From assembly GCF_000260135.1 (NCBI RefSeq), contig NZ_JH651384.1, forward strand, positions 2,669,693 through 2,733,692: a stretch of DNA of 64,000 bases. The letters run 5' to 3'. The DNA is from Thiothrix nivea DSM 5205 (lineage in GTDB: Bacteria > Pseudomonadota > Gammaproteobacteria > Thiotrichales > Thiotrichaceae). Positions within the stretch are counted from its first letter, which is position 1. Each line of letters starts with the position of its first letter. A model generated the notes under the pieces. The model was not told the origin of the DNA. It was given only the letters and a program-made list of their open reading frames with translations, and ran no database searches. Positions 18,562 through 27,990 of the stretch are shown piece by piece. The position numbers and the translations under genes are program-made.

Positions 18562-19217
18562 GGCTTGGCTCCTTCAATTTGTGACAGCAACGGCACGACC
18601 TTGGGCAACACGTCCTGCGCACTACCGTTCAGCCCCTTGGCGATGGCCTTGGAGGAAATGGTCGCGCCACTGATCGCGTCGATTTCCCACGGGTTCTGTT
18701 TGGAACCGTGCTTGACCGCGACGATGGCATTGGCCAGCGCCTTGCCTGCCGCATCCAGTTTTGCTTCCAGATGCTCGAAGTTGGCGACGAACGCCTTGTC
18801 GGTAATGGTCTTGTCACCCAGCCCCGGCGTTTCGGTCTGCTTGATGACCTTGATGCCGGTGATGCATTTGCAGGTCGGAGTGTAGGCGTAAATGGTGTCG
18901 ACCGGGCCGGAATAGCCCTGCGCACTGCCTTCCGCCGCCACACCCAGCAGTTTGCCCTGTGCGTCGTAACCGGCATACACATTGATGCCTTTCATGCCGG
19001 GGGCAGCTTCCAGCAATTCACCCTTTTCGTTGATGATGAAATGCTTGTCGGCGGTCGCGCCCTTGATCACTTCCAGCACGGTTTTCTGGATAGCCAGCCG
19101 CTTGTTTTCCTCAATCGCCGGTTTGGTAGCCTGATACACCGTCACGATCAGGAAACCGGACAGCGCGGTCACGAAACCCAGCGTGGCGATCATCGCCGTA
19201 CTCTTGTTCGCGCTCAT
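18558..19217 (-). CDS. rnfG: Rnf electron transport complex subunit G
   Basis: A 219-residue protein anchored by one N-terminal helix (MIATLGFVTALSGFLIVTVYQ) with a periplasmic FMN-binding domain. The covalent flavin attachment motif is DAISGATISSKA, the Thr carrying FMN through a phosphoester. It overlaps rnfD and rnfE by four bases each. Confidence 0.94.
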   Translation of the reverse strand: MSANKSTAMIATLGFVTALSGFLIVTVYQATKPAIEENKRLAIQKTVLEVIKGATADKHFIINEKGELLEAAPGMKGINVYAGYDAQGKLLGVAAEGSAQGYSGPVDTIYAYTPTCKCITGIKVIKQTETPGLGDKTITDKAFVANFEHLEAKLDAAGKALANAIVAVKHGSKQNPWEIDAISGATISSKAIAKGLNGSAQDVLPKVVPLLSQIEGAKP

Positions 19218-20263
19218 GCGGATTTCCCCTTCGGTTTTGCCCCAAACAGACGCGGCTGGGTGATGGCGTCAATCAGCGGCGTGGAGGCATTGCCCAACAG
19301 GATGGCGTACATGATCCCTTCCGAGAGGCTGCCGTACACGCGGATCACCACCGTGAGCGTGCCGATCAGCAAACCGTAAATCATCACCCCGCGCGGCGTG
19401 AGCGGCGAACCCACCATATCGGAAGCCATGAACATTGCCCCCAGCATCAGCCCGCCGGAAAACAGCATGAACAGCGGATCAGGATTCTTGTCCGGGTTGA
19501 TCAGGTGCAACACGCCGGAAGTCACGATCACGCCCACGAACAGCCAGGCCGGAATGCGCCAGTCCATCATCTTGCGGATCACCAGATACATGCCGCACAC
19601 CAGAATCAGCAGCGCGGAGGTTTCACCCGCCGAACCCGCCACCGTACCGGTATACAGCGCGAACGGGTCAGTAGTGATGTGCTGGAACTTGCTCAGCGCC
19701 AGCGGCGTAGCGCCGCTGAAACCATCCACCGCCACCTGTTTCACCCACTCGCTGGTTTCCGGCGGAATCAGGAACGGCAGGGTCAGGGTGGAAGGCACGA
19801 ATTCGGTAAAGCGCCCGCTAAAAAAGGCCGGAGTCCAGGTGGTAATCGCCACCGGAAAAGCGGCTTGTACGAATGCCCTTCCCACCAGCGCCGGGTTGAA
19901 CACGTTGTAACCGATGCCGCCGAACACCGCCTTGCCGATGCCTACCCCGGCAATGCCCGCCACTGCTGCCATCCACAGCGGGAAACCGGGCGGTAAAGTC
20001 AGCGCCAGCAAAATGCCGGTAATGGTCGACGACCAGTCGCCCAGCGTATTGGGCTTGCCGCCCATCCAGCCGAAAAAGCGTTCCGTGCCGAGACACGCCA
20101 GCGTGGTGACGATCACCAGCGCCAGCACGCTGATGCCGAACTGGTACACCGCATACGCCACGATCGGCAGCAGCGCGTACACCACGTTGCGCATGATCAT
20201 CGGCACATCCTGCGGCTTTTTCACATGCGGCGCGGTGCGCAGGATGATGTGTTTCTGGCTCAT
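19214..20263 (-). CDS. rnfD: Rnf electron transport complex subunit D
   Basis: A 349-residue polytopic protein homologous to NqrB. The flavinylation site appears in DGFSGATPLAL, and GIGKAVFGGIGYNVFNPALVGRAF is strongly conserved. RnfD is thought to form the ion-conducting part together with RnfA and RnfE. Start and stop overlap rnfC and rnfG. Confidence 0.95.
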   Translation of the reverse strand: MSQKHIILRTAPHVKKPQDVPMIMRNVVYALLPIVAYAVYQFGISVLALVIVTTLACLGTERFFGWMGGKPNTLGDWSSTITGILLALTLPPGFPLWMAAVAGIAGVGIGKAVFGGIGYNVFNPALVGRAFVQAAFPVAITTWTPAFFSGRFTEFVPSTLTLPFLIPPETSEWVKQVAVDGFSGATPLALSKFQHITTDPFALYTGTVAGSAGETSALLILVCGMYLVIRKMMDWRIPAWLFVGVIVTSGVLHLINPDKNPDPLFMLFSGGLMLGAMFMASDMVGSPLTPRGVMIYGLLIGTLTVVIRVYGSLSEGIMYAILLGNASTPLIDAITQPRLFGAKPKGKSA

Positions 20264-21621
20264 GCTTTCCCCTTCTGTTCACGGTTGACCGCCTTGCCGA
20301 TACGGAAGTATTGCACCAGCGGGATGTTGGACGGGCAGACGAAACTGCAACAGCCGCATTCGAAGCAACTGTTGAGGTGGAAATCGCGCTCCATTTCGGC
20401 GTACTGACGCTTGCCCGCCAGCCACGCCATCTGTGCCGGGTTGAGGTGCATCGGGCAGGCTTCCACGCAGCGTCCGCACTTGATGCAGGGGAATACCGCG
20501 CCCTGGTTTTCGCCTTCCATGAACTCGCGCCCCTGGAACACCAGCACGCCCGAAGTGCCCTTGGTGACTGGCACATCCAGCGAGGCCAGCGACATGCCCA
20601 TCATCGGGCCGCCGAGGATGACCTTTTCGTGGTCGGCTTTCACACCCATCTGTTCGAGAATGAAGCGTACCGGTGTGCCGATCGGAACGAGGTAATTGCC
20701 CGCCTTGGGCATGTCGACGTTGTAGCCGGTAATGGTGATGACACGCTCAATCAGCCCTTCGCCTTTGGGAAGCAACCGACCCAGTTGCGCCAGAGTGCCG
20801 ACGTTGTTGACCACGATGCCGATGTCGATGGGCAGTCCGCCTGCCGGAACTTCCACCCCCAACAGCGATTTCAGCAGCATCTTTTCCGCGCCCTGCGGGT
20901 ACTTGGTTTCCACCAGTTCCACCGTGATCGGGTCGTCGGGTTTGAGGGCAGCTTTCACTGCTGCTGCGGCGTCAGCCTTGTTGTCCTCGATGCCGACGAT
21001 GGCCTTTTCCGCGCCGGTGATTTGCAGCGCGTAACGGATGCCTTTCAACAAATCAGCGGGCTGTTCCAGCATCACCCGATGGTCGCAGGTGAGGTAGGGT
21101 TCGCATTCGCAGCCGTTCACCACCAGCGTGTGCGCGGTCTTGCCGGTGGGGATTTGCAGCTTGACGTGGGAAGGGAATGCCGCCCCGCCCAGCCCCGCCA
21201 TGCCGGTGTTCTGCACGCGCTGGATCAGTTCCTTGCGATCCAGCGTTTCCGGTTCGACCGGCTCGCCGTACAGCACCAGCTGGGCGGAAGCCTCGTACAC
21301 GTCGATCACAATCGACAGCACGCGCGGGCCTGCCGCGCTCGGCATCAGGTTGATGTCTTTCACGATCCCGGTCGCGGGCGCGTGTACCGGTACGGACATG
21401 AAACCGTCCGCCTCGGCAATCACCTGCCCACGGAACACTTCCTCGCCCACCTTGACGATGGGCTTGGCGGGCGCACCGATGTGCTGCGCCACCGGCACGA
21501 TCAGGCGCGGCGGGAAAGCCAGCCGCTTGATGGCTTTTCCCTGGGTCGCTTCCTTGTGGTATTGCGGATGGATACCGTGCGAGAAGCGGCCTTTGCGGAA
21601 TTTGTCAAACAGAGCAAGCAT
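20260..21621 (-). CDS. rnfC: Rnf electron transport complex subunit C
   Basis: A 453-residue peripheral subunit. It has an N-terminal barrel-sandwich part (GIHPQYHKEATQGKAI), the Gly-rich NADH/FMN region (GMAGLGGAAFPSHVKL, then VVNGCECEPYLTCDHRVM) and two [4Fe-4S] motifs CIKCGRCVEACP and CFECGCCSFVCP. RnfC exchanges electrons with NAD(H). A repeat of about 110 bp with three palindromes separates it from the upstream nifJ-type gene. Confidence 0.95.
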   Translation of the reverse strand: MLALFDKFRKGRFSHGIHPQYHKEATQGKAIKRLAFPPRLIVPVAQHIGAPAKPIVKVGEEVFRGQVIAEADGFMSVPVHAPATGIVKDINLMPSAAGPRVLSIVIDVYEASAQLVLYGEPVEPETLDRKELIQRVQNTGMAGLGGAAFPSHVKLQIPTGKTAHTLVVNGCECEPYLTCDHRVMLEQPADLLKGIRYALQITGAEKAIVGIEDNKADAAAAVKAALKPDDPITVELVETKYPQGAEKMLLKSLLGVEVPAGGLPIDIGIVVNNVGTLAQLGRLLPKGEGLIERVITITGYNVDMPKAGNYLVPIGTPVRFILEQMGVKADHEKVILGGPMMGMSLASLDVPVTKGTSGVLVFQGREFMEGENQGAVFPCIKCGRCVEACPMHLNPAQMAWLAGKRQYAEMERDFHLNSCFECGCCSFVCPSNIPLVQYFRIGKAVNREQKGKA

Positions 21622-21649
21622 GGTTGTTACCTAATCTCTGACCCTGGGA

Positions 21650-21762
21650 GGGCGACCACCGGTCGCCCCTACAATTCATTTCCCCCGTAGGGGCGACCGG
21701 CGGTCGCCCTTGGCGGAGGTGTTTCCCTGTCCGGGAGAAGGGCGACCGCCGGTCGCCCCTAC
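21650..21762. repeat. Three GGGCGACC-NCCGGTCGCCC palindromes between nifJ and rnfC
   Basis: Three near-identical 23-bp units lie at 21650-21672, 21687-21709 and 21740-21762, the middle one inverted. Each has the palindromic core GGGCGACCNNCGGTCGCCC next to a GTAGG/CCTAC end. They end 6 bases before the nifJ stop on the plus strand. Transcribed, they can form alternative hairpins and may reduce read-through or stabilise mRNA between the two genes. Confidence 0.85.
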
Positions 21763-21768
21763 GCCGGA

Positions 21769-24700
21769 TTATTGGTATTTCGCCGCCCGCGCCACCAGCT
21801 TGTCCAAACCGGCTTCGTTCGGGTTGTGCGGAGTGCCAGGGTGCAGACAGCCTGCCGTGCATTTTTCCGCCGCTTTCACGATGTCCTTGTAAGGGCCGCC
21901 CTGCGGGTTGATGACGATGGCTTTCTTCTGGTCGTTGTAGGCGAAAATGCTTGGGTTGATGTTGATGCACTCGTCACAGGCGGTGCATTCCGGCGTTTCC
22001 ACCCACACCGGCTCGTAGTCGGCGGCATTGGCGGCACCGCCAGCGGAAGCCGCCGGAGCCAGTGCGCCGTTGCCGCCGCTGGCCAGCAGGTTGGCAGGCA
22101 CGCTGCCCGCCGCCATGCCCATCAGGGTCGCGGTCAGTTGCTGGGCAACTTCGGCCTTGGCTTGCAGTTTGATCGCATCCAGGTCGACCATCTGATCGAC
22201 GCCGACCAGCGACTTGAGCTGATGCCAGAAACCACGGCGCTCTTCGGTGGAAGCGACGATTTCCTGCGCTACCAGCACGCGCATCAGGCGGTTCTTGCCA
22301 TCCACGCCCCAGATATACGGGAACTTGCCTTCGCGCTCGTCGGCATCCAGCTCGATGAACTCGTGCAACTGCACCATGTTGTCGTTCCAGGTTTCCGGTG
22401 GAGCCTTGCGGAAGCTCTTGCGGAAACGGCCTTCGGTGAGGGCGAAGTCGGCGAAGGTCATCGGCACTTTCATGCTGGCTGGCTTGCCTTTTTCGTCCAT
22501 GTATTCCAGCGCGTAGGTCGGCCAGTCTGCGTCGATGAAGGGATTGCCTTCGATGCTGGCGCAATCCTTGAGGGTTTCACCGGCATCCGGGTCGAAGCGG
22601 AACAGCGGGTAGGCGCGGGATTCCACCGCCAGCTTGCTTTGCTGTTCGGCGGCGTCATCCGCCACGCCATGTTCCGGCTGGCACACGGCGTAGATGTTGA
22701 ACAGTGCCGGGCGGCGGCTGTTGAGGCCGTCGATGAAGCCTTCGATCATGTGGGTCATGTTGGAAATGGAAGCTTGCAGCACGAACGAGGTGCGGTGCGC
22801 CATGCCGATCAGGCTCATTTCCTTGCGGATTTCAGTCTTGCCCTTCCACGCTTTGCCGTAGGGAGCCATGTCGGACACCTGACCGATGAAGCCGGAAGTG
22901 CAAGCCTGACCGCCGGTGTTGGAGTACACCTGCGTATCCAGCACCAGCACCTTGATCGGCATCCCGGACATCAGCGCACGCGACAGGTTCTGGAAACCGA
23001 TGTCGTACATCGCGCCGTCGCCGCCGACCGCCACGACTGGCGGGCACAGACGCCATTCTTCATCGCTGAAGGCTTTCCAGTTGAAATAGGTCAGGAAGGA
23101 ATCGTGTTCCGCCGGGTCGTATTTGTCGGCAATGATCAGCTCGGCCTTGCGGATTGCCTTGAAGCCTTCCGCCATCTTGGCCATGTGGCCTTCGAAAATG
23201 CCCATCGCCATGGAAGGCGCGTCCTGGAACAAATGGTTTGCCCATGGGAACGGGTAGGGGTTGAACGGGAAGGTGGACGCCCACACGGAGGTACAACCGG
23301 TGGCGTTGATGATGCCCATTTCGGCGCGGCCCTGTTTGGTCTGGCCTTCGGTGTATTTCCACTTCAGGTTACGCAGGCTGTCCAGCAGCTTGGAAATGTC
23401 TTTCAGCCATGCCTGATTGAGCGGCTTGGTGTGGCCGTCGGCTTCCAGTGAGTGCGACAGGATACCCAGGGTCAGGTCGTGTTCCTTGTTGCCGTCGATG
23501 GCGGCGCGGAACGCATCGGTATTGCCCAGGTCGATGTTGTTCGCCAGGGTCATGCGCACCTTGGTTTCGAGCTGGTTGATCAGGTTGTCGATCTTTTCCA
23601 GATGCGTTTTGACGCGCGGTTGCAGCAAGGCGGTCACGGTGGCGGTGAACAGGTGGATACTGGTCTTTTCGCCGCAACCCAGGCACGCGCCGTCGCCGGA
23701 CAGCATGGCGTGGTAGTTGTGCTTGTCGAGCAGCAGGGTTTCGAGTGCGCCGACCTTTTCGTCCAGGTCGTCGATGCGGCTGAAATCCGGGCTGGTGGTG
23801 GGCAGGTCGAGCCAGAATTTCCATTCTTTGCGCATCCGTTCGATGCTTTCGGCGGTTTGCGGTTCGGCGACCAGTGCGCCGTCGTCACACACGTCGATAC
23901 ATTCCATGCAGCCTTTGCAGGTGTACGGGTTGAGGGTGACGGCAAACAGCCCGCCGCTGCCTTTCTGCTTTTTCTCGCGGTTGGTGTAGTACGGCTTGGT
24001 GATGGCGAAACGGAAGTCGCCGATCACTTCGAGCAGGCGGGCGAATTCGCGTTCCAGGCTTTCCTTGTCCTTGCCTTCCAGTTCGGATTCGGCCAGCAGT
24101 TCCAGCACCGCGTGGTCGATGAGCTGGTTGACGTTGGCTGCTTCGCCCTTCTCGTCGATCAGCGCACGCAGCTTCTTTTCCACGCCACGCACTTCACGGC
24201 GCAGGAAGCGGGTCGGGTTGCCGCCGCGTTCGATGCGCATGATGGCGGAGTTGAATACGTCGGCCACGGAGTTGACCAGTCCCGGAATCGCGCTATCCGG
24301 GCAGACGCTGTAGCAATTACCGCAGGCGGTACAGTTTTCCGGCTTGAATTCGGGGTACTCGAAACGGATCTGGGTCATGTCGCGGTAGAAACCGGTCGCG
24401 ACCGGCATCAGGCCGGTGGCCATGTACGGGTCGGCGAGGTTGCCGCTGCCCTTGCCTGCAATGTAGAAGCTGCCGGTCTGTTCCCAGAAACGGTGGATGT
24501 CGGAAATGTGGCCGTCGCCTTCCGGCAGTTGCTTGAGCATGACCGGCAGACTGCTGGCCTGCTTGCGCACTGCATCTGGGGTGACGCCAACTTGCTTGTC
24601 GGTGATTTCGACAATTTCATCGAAACCACGGCGCACGATTTTCAGGTTGTCTTCGACCACGCGCGCGCCCTTGCTGCCGAACTTGTCGCGCAACTGCTTT

Positions 24701-26697
24701 TCAATCGCGCCGAACAGGGTTTCGCGGGTCATGTTGTTGCGTTCCATCAGCGGCGATGCGGCGAAGAACGCGCCCTGGAAGGCGTTACCCTGCATACGGA
24801 ATTGCAGCTCGGCGTTGGAAGCTTCCTCCCGCGCGATCTTGAAGCCGTCGACGTAGAACACGCGGATGCCGTGGTCGACGATGTATTTCTGCGCGTTGCG
24901 TGGAATCTGCGCCCACACTTCCGCCGGGGAACCGAGGTTGCTCTGGATGATGAACACGCCACCTTTATCCAGACCGTGCAGCGGGTTGGAGTGCTGGAAC
25001 ACGTTCGGGTCAGGGGAGAGCACCACGTCAACGTAGTGGTATTCGCAGTTCAGGCGGATCGGTTCCGGCGCTGCCGACAGGTAGTAAGTGGTCGGCTGGC
25101 CTTTCTTCTCGGAACCGTATTTCGGATTGGCGCGGATGTCGAAACCGAGCAGGTCGTACAGCGTCATTGCCAGATTCTTGCCGGTGGTGATCGCACCCCA
25201 GCCGCCGACCGAGTGCATCCGCACGGTGATGGAACCTTTCGGCATCAGGTTGGGGTTTTCGCTACCGTAGACCGACAGATCCTTGATCTGCGGGTAACGG
25301 CTCAGCAGGTCGCTGAAATACACTTCCTGACGCGGGGTGGCGGCGTCGCGGAAGAAGTCGATTCCGAGGTAGAAGAAACGCTTGTGCTTGCCATCCGGCA
25401 GCATGTTTTCGATCGCGCCGATAATGCCTTCCGGTTGCAGGTCGCGGCTGCCGAGGCCGTAGCAACCGGAATACAACGCAGGCGCATCACCTGCTTTGTA
25501 AGCAGCATACAGCGGGTAAGGCAATTCGCCACGGCTGACCGTGCCGTTTTCGATACTCTTGGTCATCGCCGCACGTACTTCACGCATGATCGGCAGGTCT
25601 TCGGCCAGCGGCTGGTCGGTACGTTCCAGCACCACGCAGCCTTTCTTGCCTTTCAGCGCCTTGCTGACCAGATCGCCGGGGAACGGGCGGTACATGGTGA
25701 GGTTGATCACGCCGACTTTGAGCTTGCGGGTGTCGCGCAGGTAATCGGCGACGGCTTCCGCCTGCACCACCATGCTGCCTTGCCCCAGGATCACGTAGTC
25801 GGCGTCATCGCAGCGGTATTCAGCAATGCGTCCGTAGTAGCGGCCCGTCAGACCGGCGTACTCAGACATCACTTTTTCGGACAGGTCACGGATGTGGTCG
25901 AAGAAGTACGGGCGCTGCGCGGCGGTGGCCTGCATGTAAGCGTCCTGGTTCTGCACCGTACCGGCCACCATCGGGTTGTCGACGCTCCACACTTCGGGGA
26001 CGCGGCGGCGTTTGGGGCCGTAGATCATTTCCTGCGCCGGGGTCGGGCAGTCGATCATGTCGGACGGGCTGCCGAGGAATTCGTCGATCAGCGCCCGTTC
26101 CGGCACTTGCAGCGGCTCGATCAAATGGGTGGTGAGGAAGCCGTCCTGCGCCACGGCAGCAGGCGTCAGCGACAGTTCGGCAATCTTGCGCCCGATCAGG
26201 TTGAGGTCAGCCGCTTCCTGCGCATTCTTGGCGAAAATCTGGAAGAAACCGGTGTCGTCGATGCAGTGGTAGTCGTCGTGCCCGCAGTGCACGTTGAGGC
26301 TGGCCTTGGTGATGGCGCGGCAGCCGATGTTCAGCACGTAAGGCAGGCGCTTGCCCACCGCCGCGTACAGCGATTCGTGCATGAACGCCACGCCCTGCGC
26401 GGAGGAAAAGTTGGTGGCGCGCAAGCCCGTCATGGACATACCGGCAGTGACGGCAGCAGCGGCGTGTTCGGATTCCGGCTCGACGAAAATCAGCGGCTGG
26501 CCGGAGGTGTTGACGTGGCCTTTCGCCACTTCCTCTGCCCAGTATTCGCCCATCTGGGTGGAAGGGGTGATGGGGTATGCGCCTGCCGCGTCGGATGCCT
26601 CGCGTTCGCACATGATGACGGCGGCGTTGCCATCCATCGCCATGCGGATACCGGGATACTTCGCGGCGGGTTTTTCTGGTTTCTTGCTTCCGAACAT
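21769..26697 (-). CDS. nifJ: Pyruvate:ferredoxin (flavodoxin) oxidoreductase with extra C-terminal ferredoxin domain
   Basis: A 1642-residue protein, far longer than the usual 1170-1200. Order: domain I (AGAYPITPSTQMGEYWAEE), the gamma and linker domains (MHSVGGWGAITTGKNLA), a first ferredoxin motif CTACGNCYSVCP, a helical charged insert of about 110 residues, the second motif CKGCMECIDVC, then the TPP-binding domain (CLGCGEKTS; GDGAMYDIGFQNLSRAL; NTGGQAC). An Ala-rich linker follows, then a terminal CTACDECININPSIF ferredoxin-like domain with a fourth Cys in KCTAGCLHPG. It oxidises pyruvate (or another 2-oxoacid) with CoA to acyl-CoA, CO2 and reduced ferredoxin. It sits inside the Rnf operon, which could consume or supply that ferredoxin. 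Confidence 0.93.
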   Translation of the reverse strand: MFGSKKPEKPAAKYPGIRMAMDGNAAVIMCEREASDAAGAYPITPSTQMGEYWAEEVAKGHVNTSGQPLIFVEPESEHAAAAVTAGMSMTGLRATNFSSAQGVAFMHESLYAAVGKRLPYVLNIGCRAITKASLNVHCGHDDYHCIDDTGFFQIFAKNAQEAADLNLIGRKIAELSLTPAAVAQDGFLTTHLIEPLQVPERALIDEFLGSPSDMIDCPTPAQEMIYGPKRRRVPEVWSVDNPMVAGTVQNQDAYMQATAAQRPYFFDHIRDLSEKVMSEYAGLTGRYYGRIAEYRCDDADYVILGQGSMVVQAEAVADYLRDTRKLKVGVINLTMYRPFPGDLVSKALKGKKGCVVLERTDQPLAEDLPIMREVRAAMTKSIENGTVSRGELPYPLYAAYKAGDAPALYSGCYGLGSRDLQPEGIIGAIENMLPDGKHKRFFYLGIDFFRDAATPRQEVYFSDLLSRYPQIKDLSVYGSENPNLMPKGSITVRMHSVGGWGAITTGKNLAMTLYDLLGFDIRANPKYGSEKKGQPTTYYLSAAPEPIRLNCEYHYVDVVLSPDPNVFQHSNPLHGLDKGGVFIIQSNLGSPAEVWAQIPRNAQKYIVDHGIRVFYVDGFKIAREEASNAELQFRMQGNAFQGAFFAASPLMERNNMTRETLFGAIEKQLRDKFGSKGARVVEDNLKIVRRGFDEIVEITDKQVGVTPDAVRKQASSLPVMLKQLPEGDGHISDIHRFWEQTGSFYIAGKGSGNLADPYMATGLMPVATGFYRDMTQIRFEYPEFKPENCTACGNCYSVCPDSAIPGLVNSVADVFNSAIMRIERGGNPTRFLRREVRGVEKKLRALIDEKGEAANVNQLIDHAVLELLAESELEGKDKESLEREFARLLEVIGDFRFAITKPYYTNREKKQKGSGGLFAVTLNPYTCKGCMECIDVCDDGALVAEPQTAESIERMRKEWKFWLDLPTTSPDFSRIDDLDEKVGALETLLLDKHNYHAMLSGDGACLGCGEKTSIHLFTATVTALLQPRVKTHLEKIDNLINQLETKVRMTLANNIDLGNTDAFRAAIDGNKEHDLTLGILSHSLEADGHTKPLNQAWLKDISKLLDSLRNLKWKYTEGQTKQGRAEMGIINATGCTSVWASTFPFNPYPFPWANHLFQDAPSMAMGIFEGHMAKMAEGFKAIRKAELIIADKYDPAEHDSFLTYFNWKAFSDEEWRLCPPVVAVGGDGAMYDIGFQNLSRALMSGMPIKVLVLDTQVYSNTGGQACTSGFIGQVSDMAPYGKAWKGKTEIRKEMSLIGMAHRTSFVLQASISNMTHMIEGFIDGLNSRRPALFNIYAVCQPEHGVADDAAEQQSKLAVESRAYPLFRFDPDAGETLKDCASIEGNPFIDADWPTYALEYMDEKGKPASMKVPMTFADFALTEGRFRKSFRKAPPETWNDNMVQLHEFIELDADEREGKFPYIWGVDGKNRLMRVLVAQEIVASTEERRGFWHQLKSLVGVDQMVDLDAIKLQAKAEVAQQLTATLMGMAAGSVPANLLASGGNGALAPAASAGGAANAADYEPVWVETPECTACDECININPSIFAYNDQKKAIVINPQGGPYKDIVKAAEKCTAGCLHPGTPHNPNEAGLDKLVARAAKYQ

Positions 26698-26730
26698 GTT
26701 GACTGCCTCTACGGGTGAGAAGTTAAACGG

Positions 26731-27621
26731 TTATACACGGACGACCGGCAAAGCCTGTTTTCTAATGACGGCTTTTGCCTTCTGGCCTTTTTCGGTCTCC
26801 CCTTTGCGGTTCAGCCACACGATCGCCCCGGTGGGGCAACGCTGGATGCTGACGCGGGAGGCCAGTGCGTTTTTGCTGTAGTCAATGGTTGCCAGGTTGT
26901 CCCTGATCGTTATCAAGCCTTCGGGAGAGTCGTTTGCGCAGCGCTCGCAGGCGGTGCAGGCCACTTCGCATTCGGCTTCCGCTTCTTCACCGTGGTGCAG
27001 GTTTTTACACGCCACCCATAGCTGGTGGCTGATTGGATGTAGTTCGAATAAATGTTTGGGGCAGACATCGACGCAATCGCCGCAGGCGGTGCATTTGTCT
27101 GTGTCAACGACCGGCAGGCCGTTTTTGTCCATGGTAATCGCGCCGAATTCGCAGACGTTGGCGCAGTCGCCGATGCCGAGACAGCCCCAGGCGCAGCCCT
27201 TGCCGCCGCCGCCGACCATGGCCGCGCCCCGGCAGGAATTCAGGCCGACGTAAATAGCGCGGTTGTAGGAAACGTGCTGGCCGCCAGCGCAGGCCAGCCG
27301 CGCGACGCGCTTTTCCTGGCTGCCCAGATCGACGCCGAGGAAGTTGGCGATGGCGACATTGTTTTCCGCCGCATTCACCGTGCATTGGCCGGGGCTGACT
27401 GCACCAGCTACCAGTTTTTCCGCGAATACCCGGCAACCCGGCTCGCCACACGCGCCGCAGTTGGCGTGCGGCAGGGCAGAATCCACTTCGTCAATACGTG
27501 GGTCTTCAAACACGAACAGGAAACGGTTGGCGATGGCCAGCAAGATGGCTAGGGTTACCCCTAATGCGAGCATATAGCCTAGCGCCACGGCCATGTCGGC
27601 TGTGAAAATGGTGTTAAGCAC
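26731..27621 (-). CDS. rnfB: Rnf electron transport complex subunit B
   Basis: A ferredoxin-type subunit of about 296 residues. GTG 27621 is chosen because GCAGGA lies 7 bases upstream; an in-frame ATG at 27651 lacks a site. Order: membrane helix, the CGACGEPGC...GQC cluster domain, GCAWGCLGIGDC, the 4Fe-4S motif CTACGDCVDVCP and a second one CTACERCAND...RCPTGAI. RnfB takes electrons from ferredoxin into the membrane complex. It is the first gene of the operon, 33 bp before nifJ. A decayed second copy of part of this gene lies at 31660-31889. Confidence 0.92.
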   Translation of the reverse strand: MLNTIFTADMAVALGYMLALGVTLAILLAIANRFLFVFEDPRIDEVDSALPHANCGACGEPGCRVFAEKLVAGAVSPGQCTVNAAENNVAIANFLGVDLGSQEKRVARLACAGGQHVSYNRAIYVGLNSCRGAAMVGGGGKGCAWGCLGIGDCANVCEFGAITMDKNGLPVVDTDKCTACGDCVDVCPKHLFELHPISHQLWVACKNLHHGEEAEAECEVACTACERCANDSPEGLITIRDNLATIDYSKNALASRVSIQRCPTGAIVWLNRKGETEKGQKAKAVIRKQALPVVRV

Positions 27622-27669
27622 GTGAATGTCCTGCGATCCTGAATATGACATTCACGTTACTAATATTTT

Positions 27670-27716
27670 GTGCGGCGCACTAATGATGTTTGTCAAGTTT
27701 TTATGGTGCGACGCAC
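27670..27716. promoter_or_regulatory. Paired palindromes GTGCGNCGCAC upstream of rnfB
   Basis: Two 11-bp palindromes, GTGCGGCGCAC (27670-27680) and GTGCGACGCAC (27706-27716), are centred 36 bp apart. Their flanks match as inverted copies (TTGTGCGNCGCACNA). Between them on the minus strand is TTGACA, a good -35 box pointing at rnfB; the -10 region is not clear. The pair looks like a two-site operator for a dimeric regulator of the rnf-nifJ operon. Confidence 0.6.
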
Positions 27717-27990
27717 AACCTGAAGGGATAGGGGGATAACCGAAAAGGGATAGAAATGGATATTCAACGCACCGGGGAGGTGCATGGAATCCTATTTATT
27801 ATCAGTCGGGTAGATGGCTTTTTACGAATTTGCTCGGAAATAGGAGCAAAAACGGGGCATTTGGAATCCCTCACTAGCGGTTCCTGTGTCGGGAGCGCGG
27901 AGAGTAAGGGATAAAGAACAGAACGGACAAAATAGTCGATAAACGGTATGATGACGACAGCCATAAGTAACCATTCCCCAAGGTTTTGTA

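Noticed and set aside
17719-18885. A 388-codon plus-strand frame across rnfA, rnfE and rnfG
   Set aside because: It spans three real overlapping genes on the other strand and has shadow-type composition.
20311-21690. A 459-codon plus-strand frame
   Set aside because: Antisense to rnfC, which is fully recognisable. The plus-strand product is His/Arg-rich and has no family features.
23452-26718. A 1088-codon open frame on the plus strand
   Set aside because: It is the antisense shadow of the nifJ-type gene, caused by high GC and codon bias. The minus-strand protein has all expected motifs.
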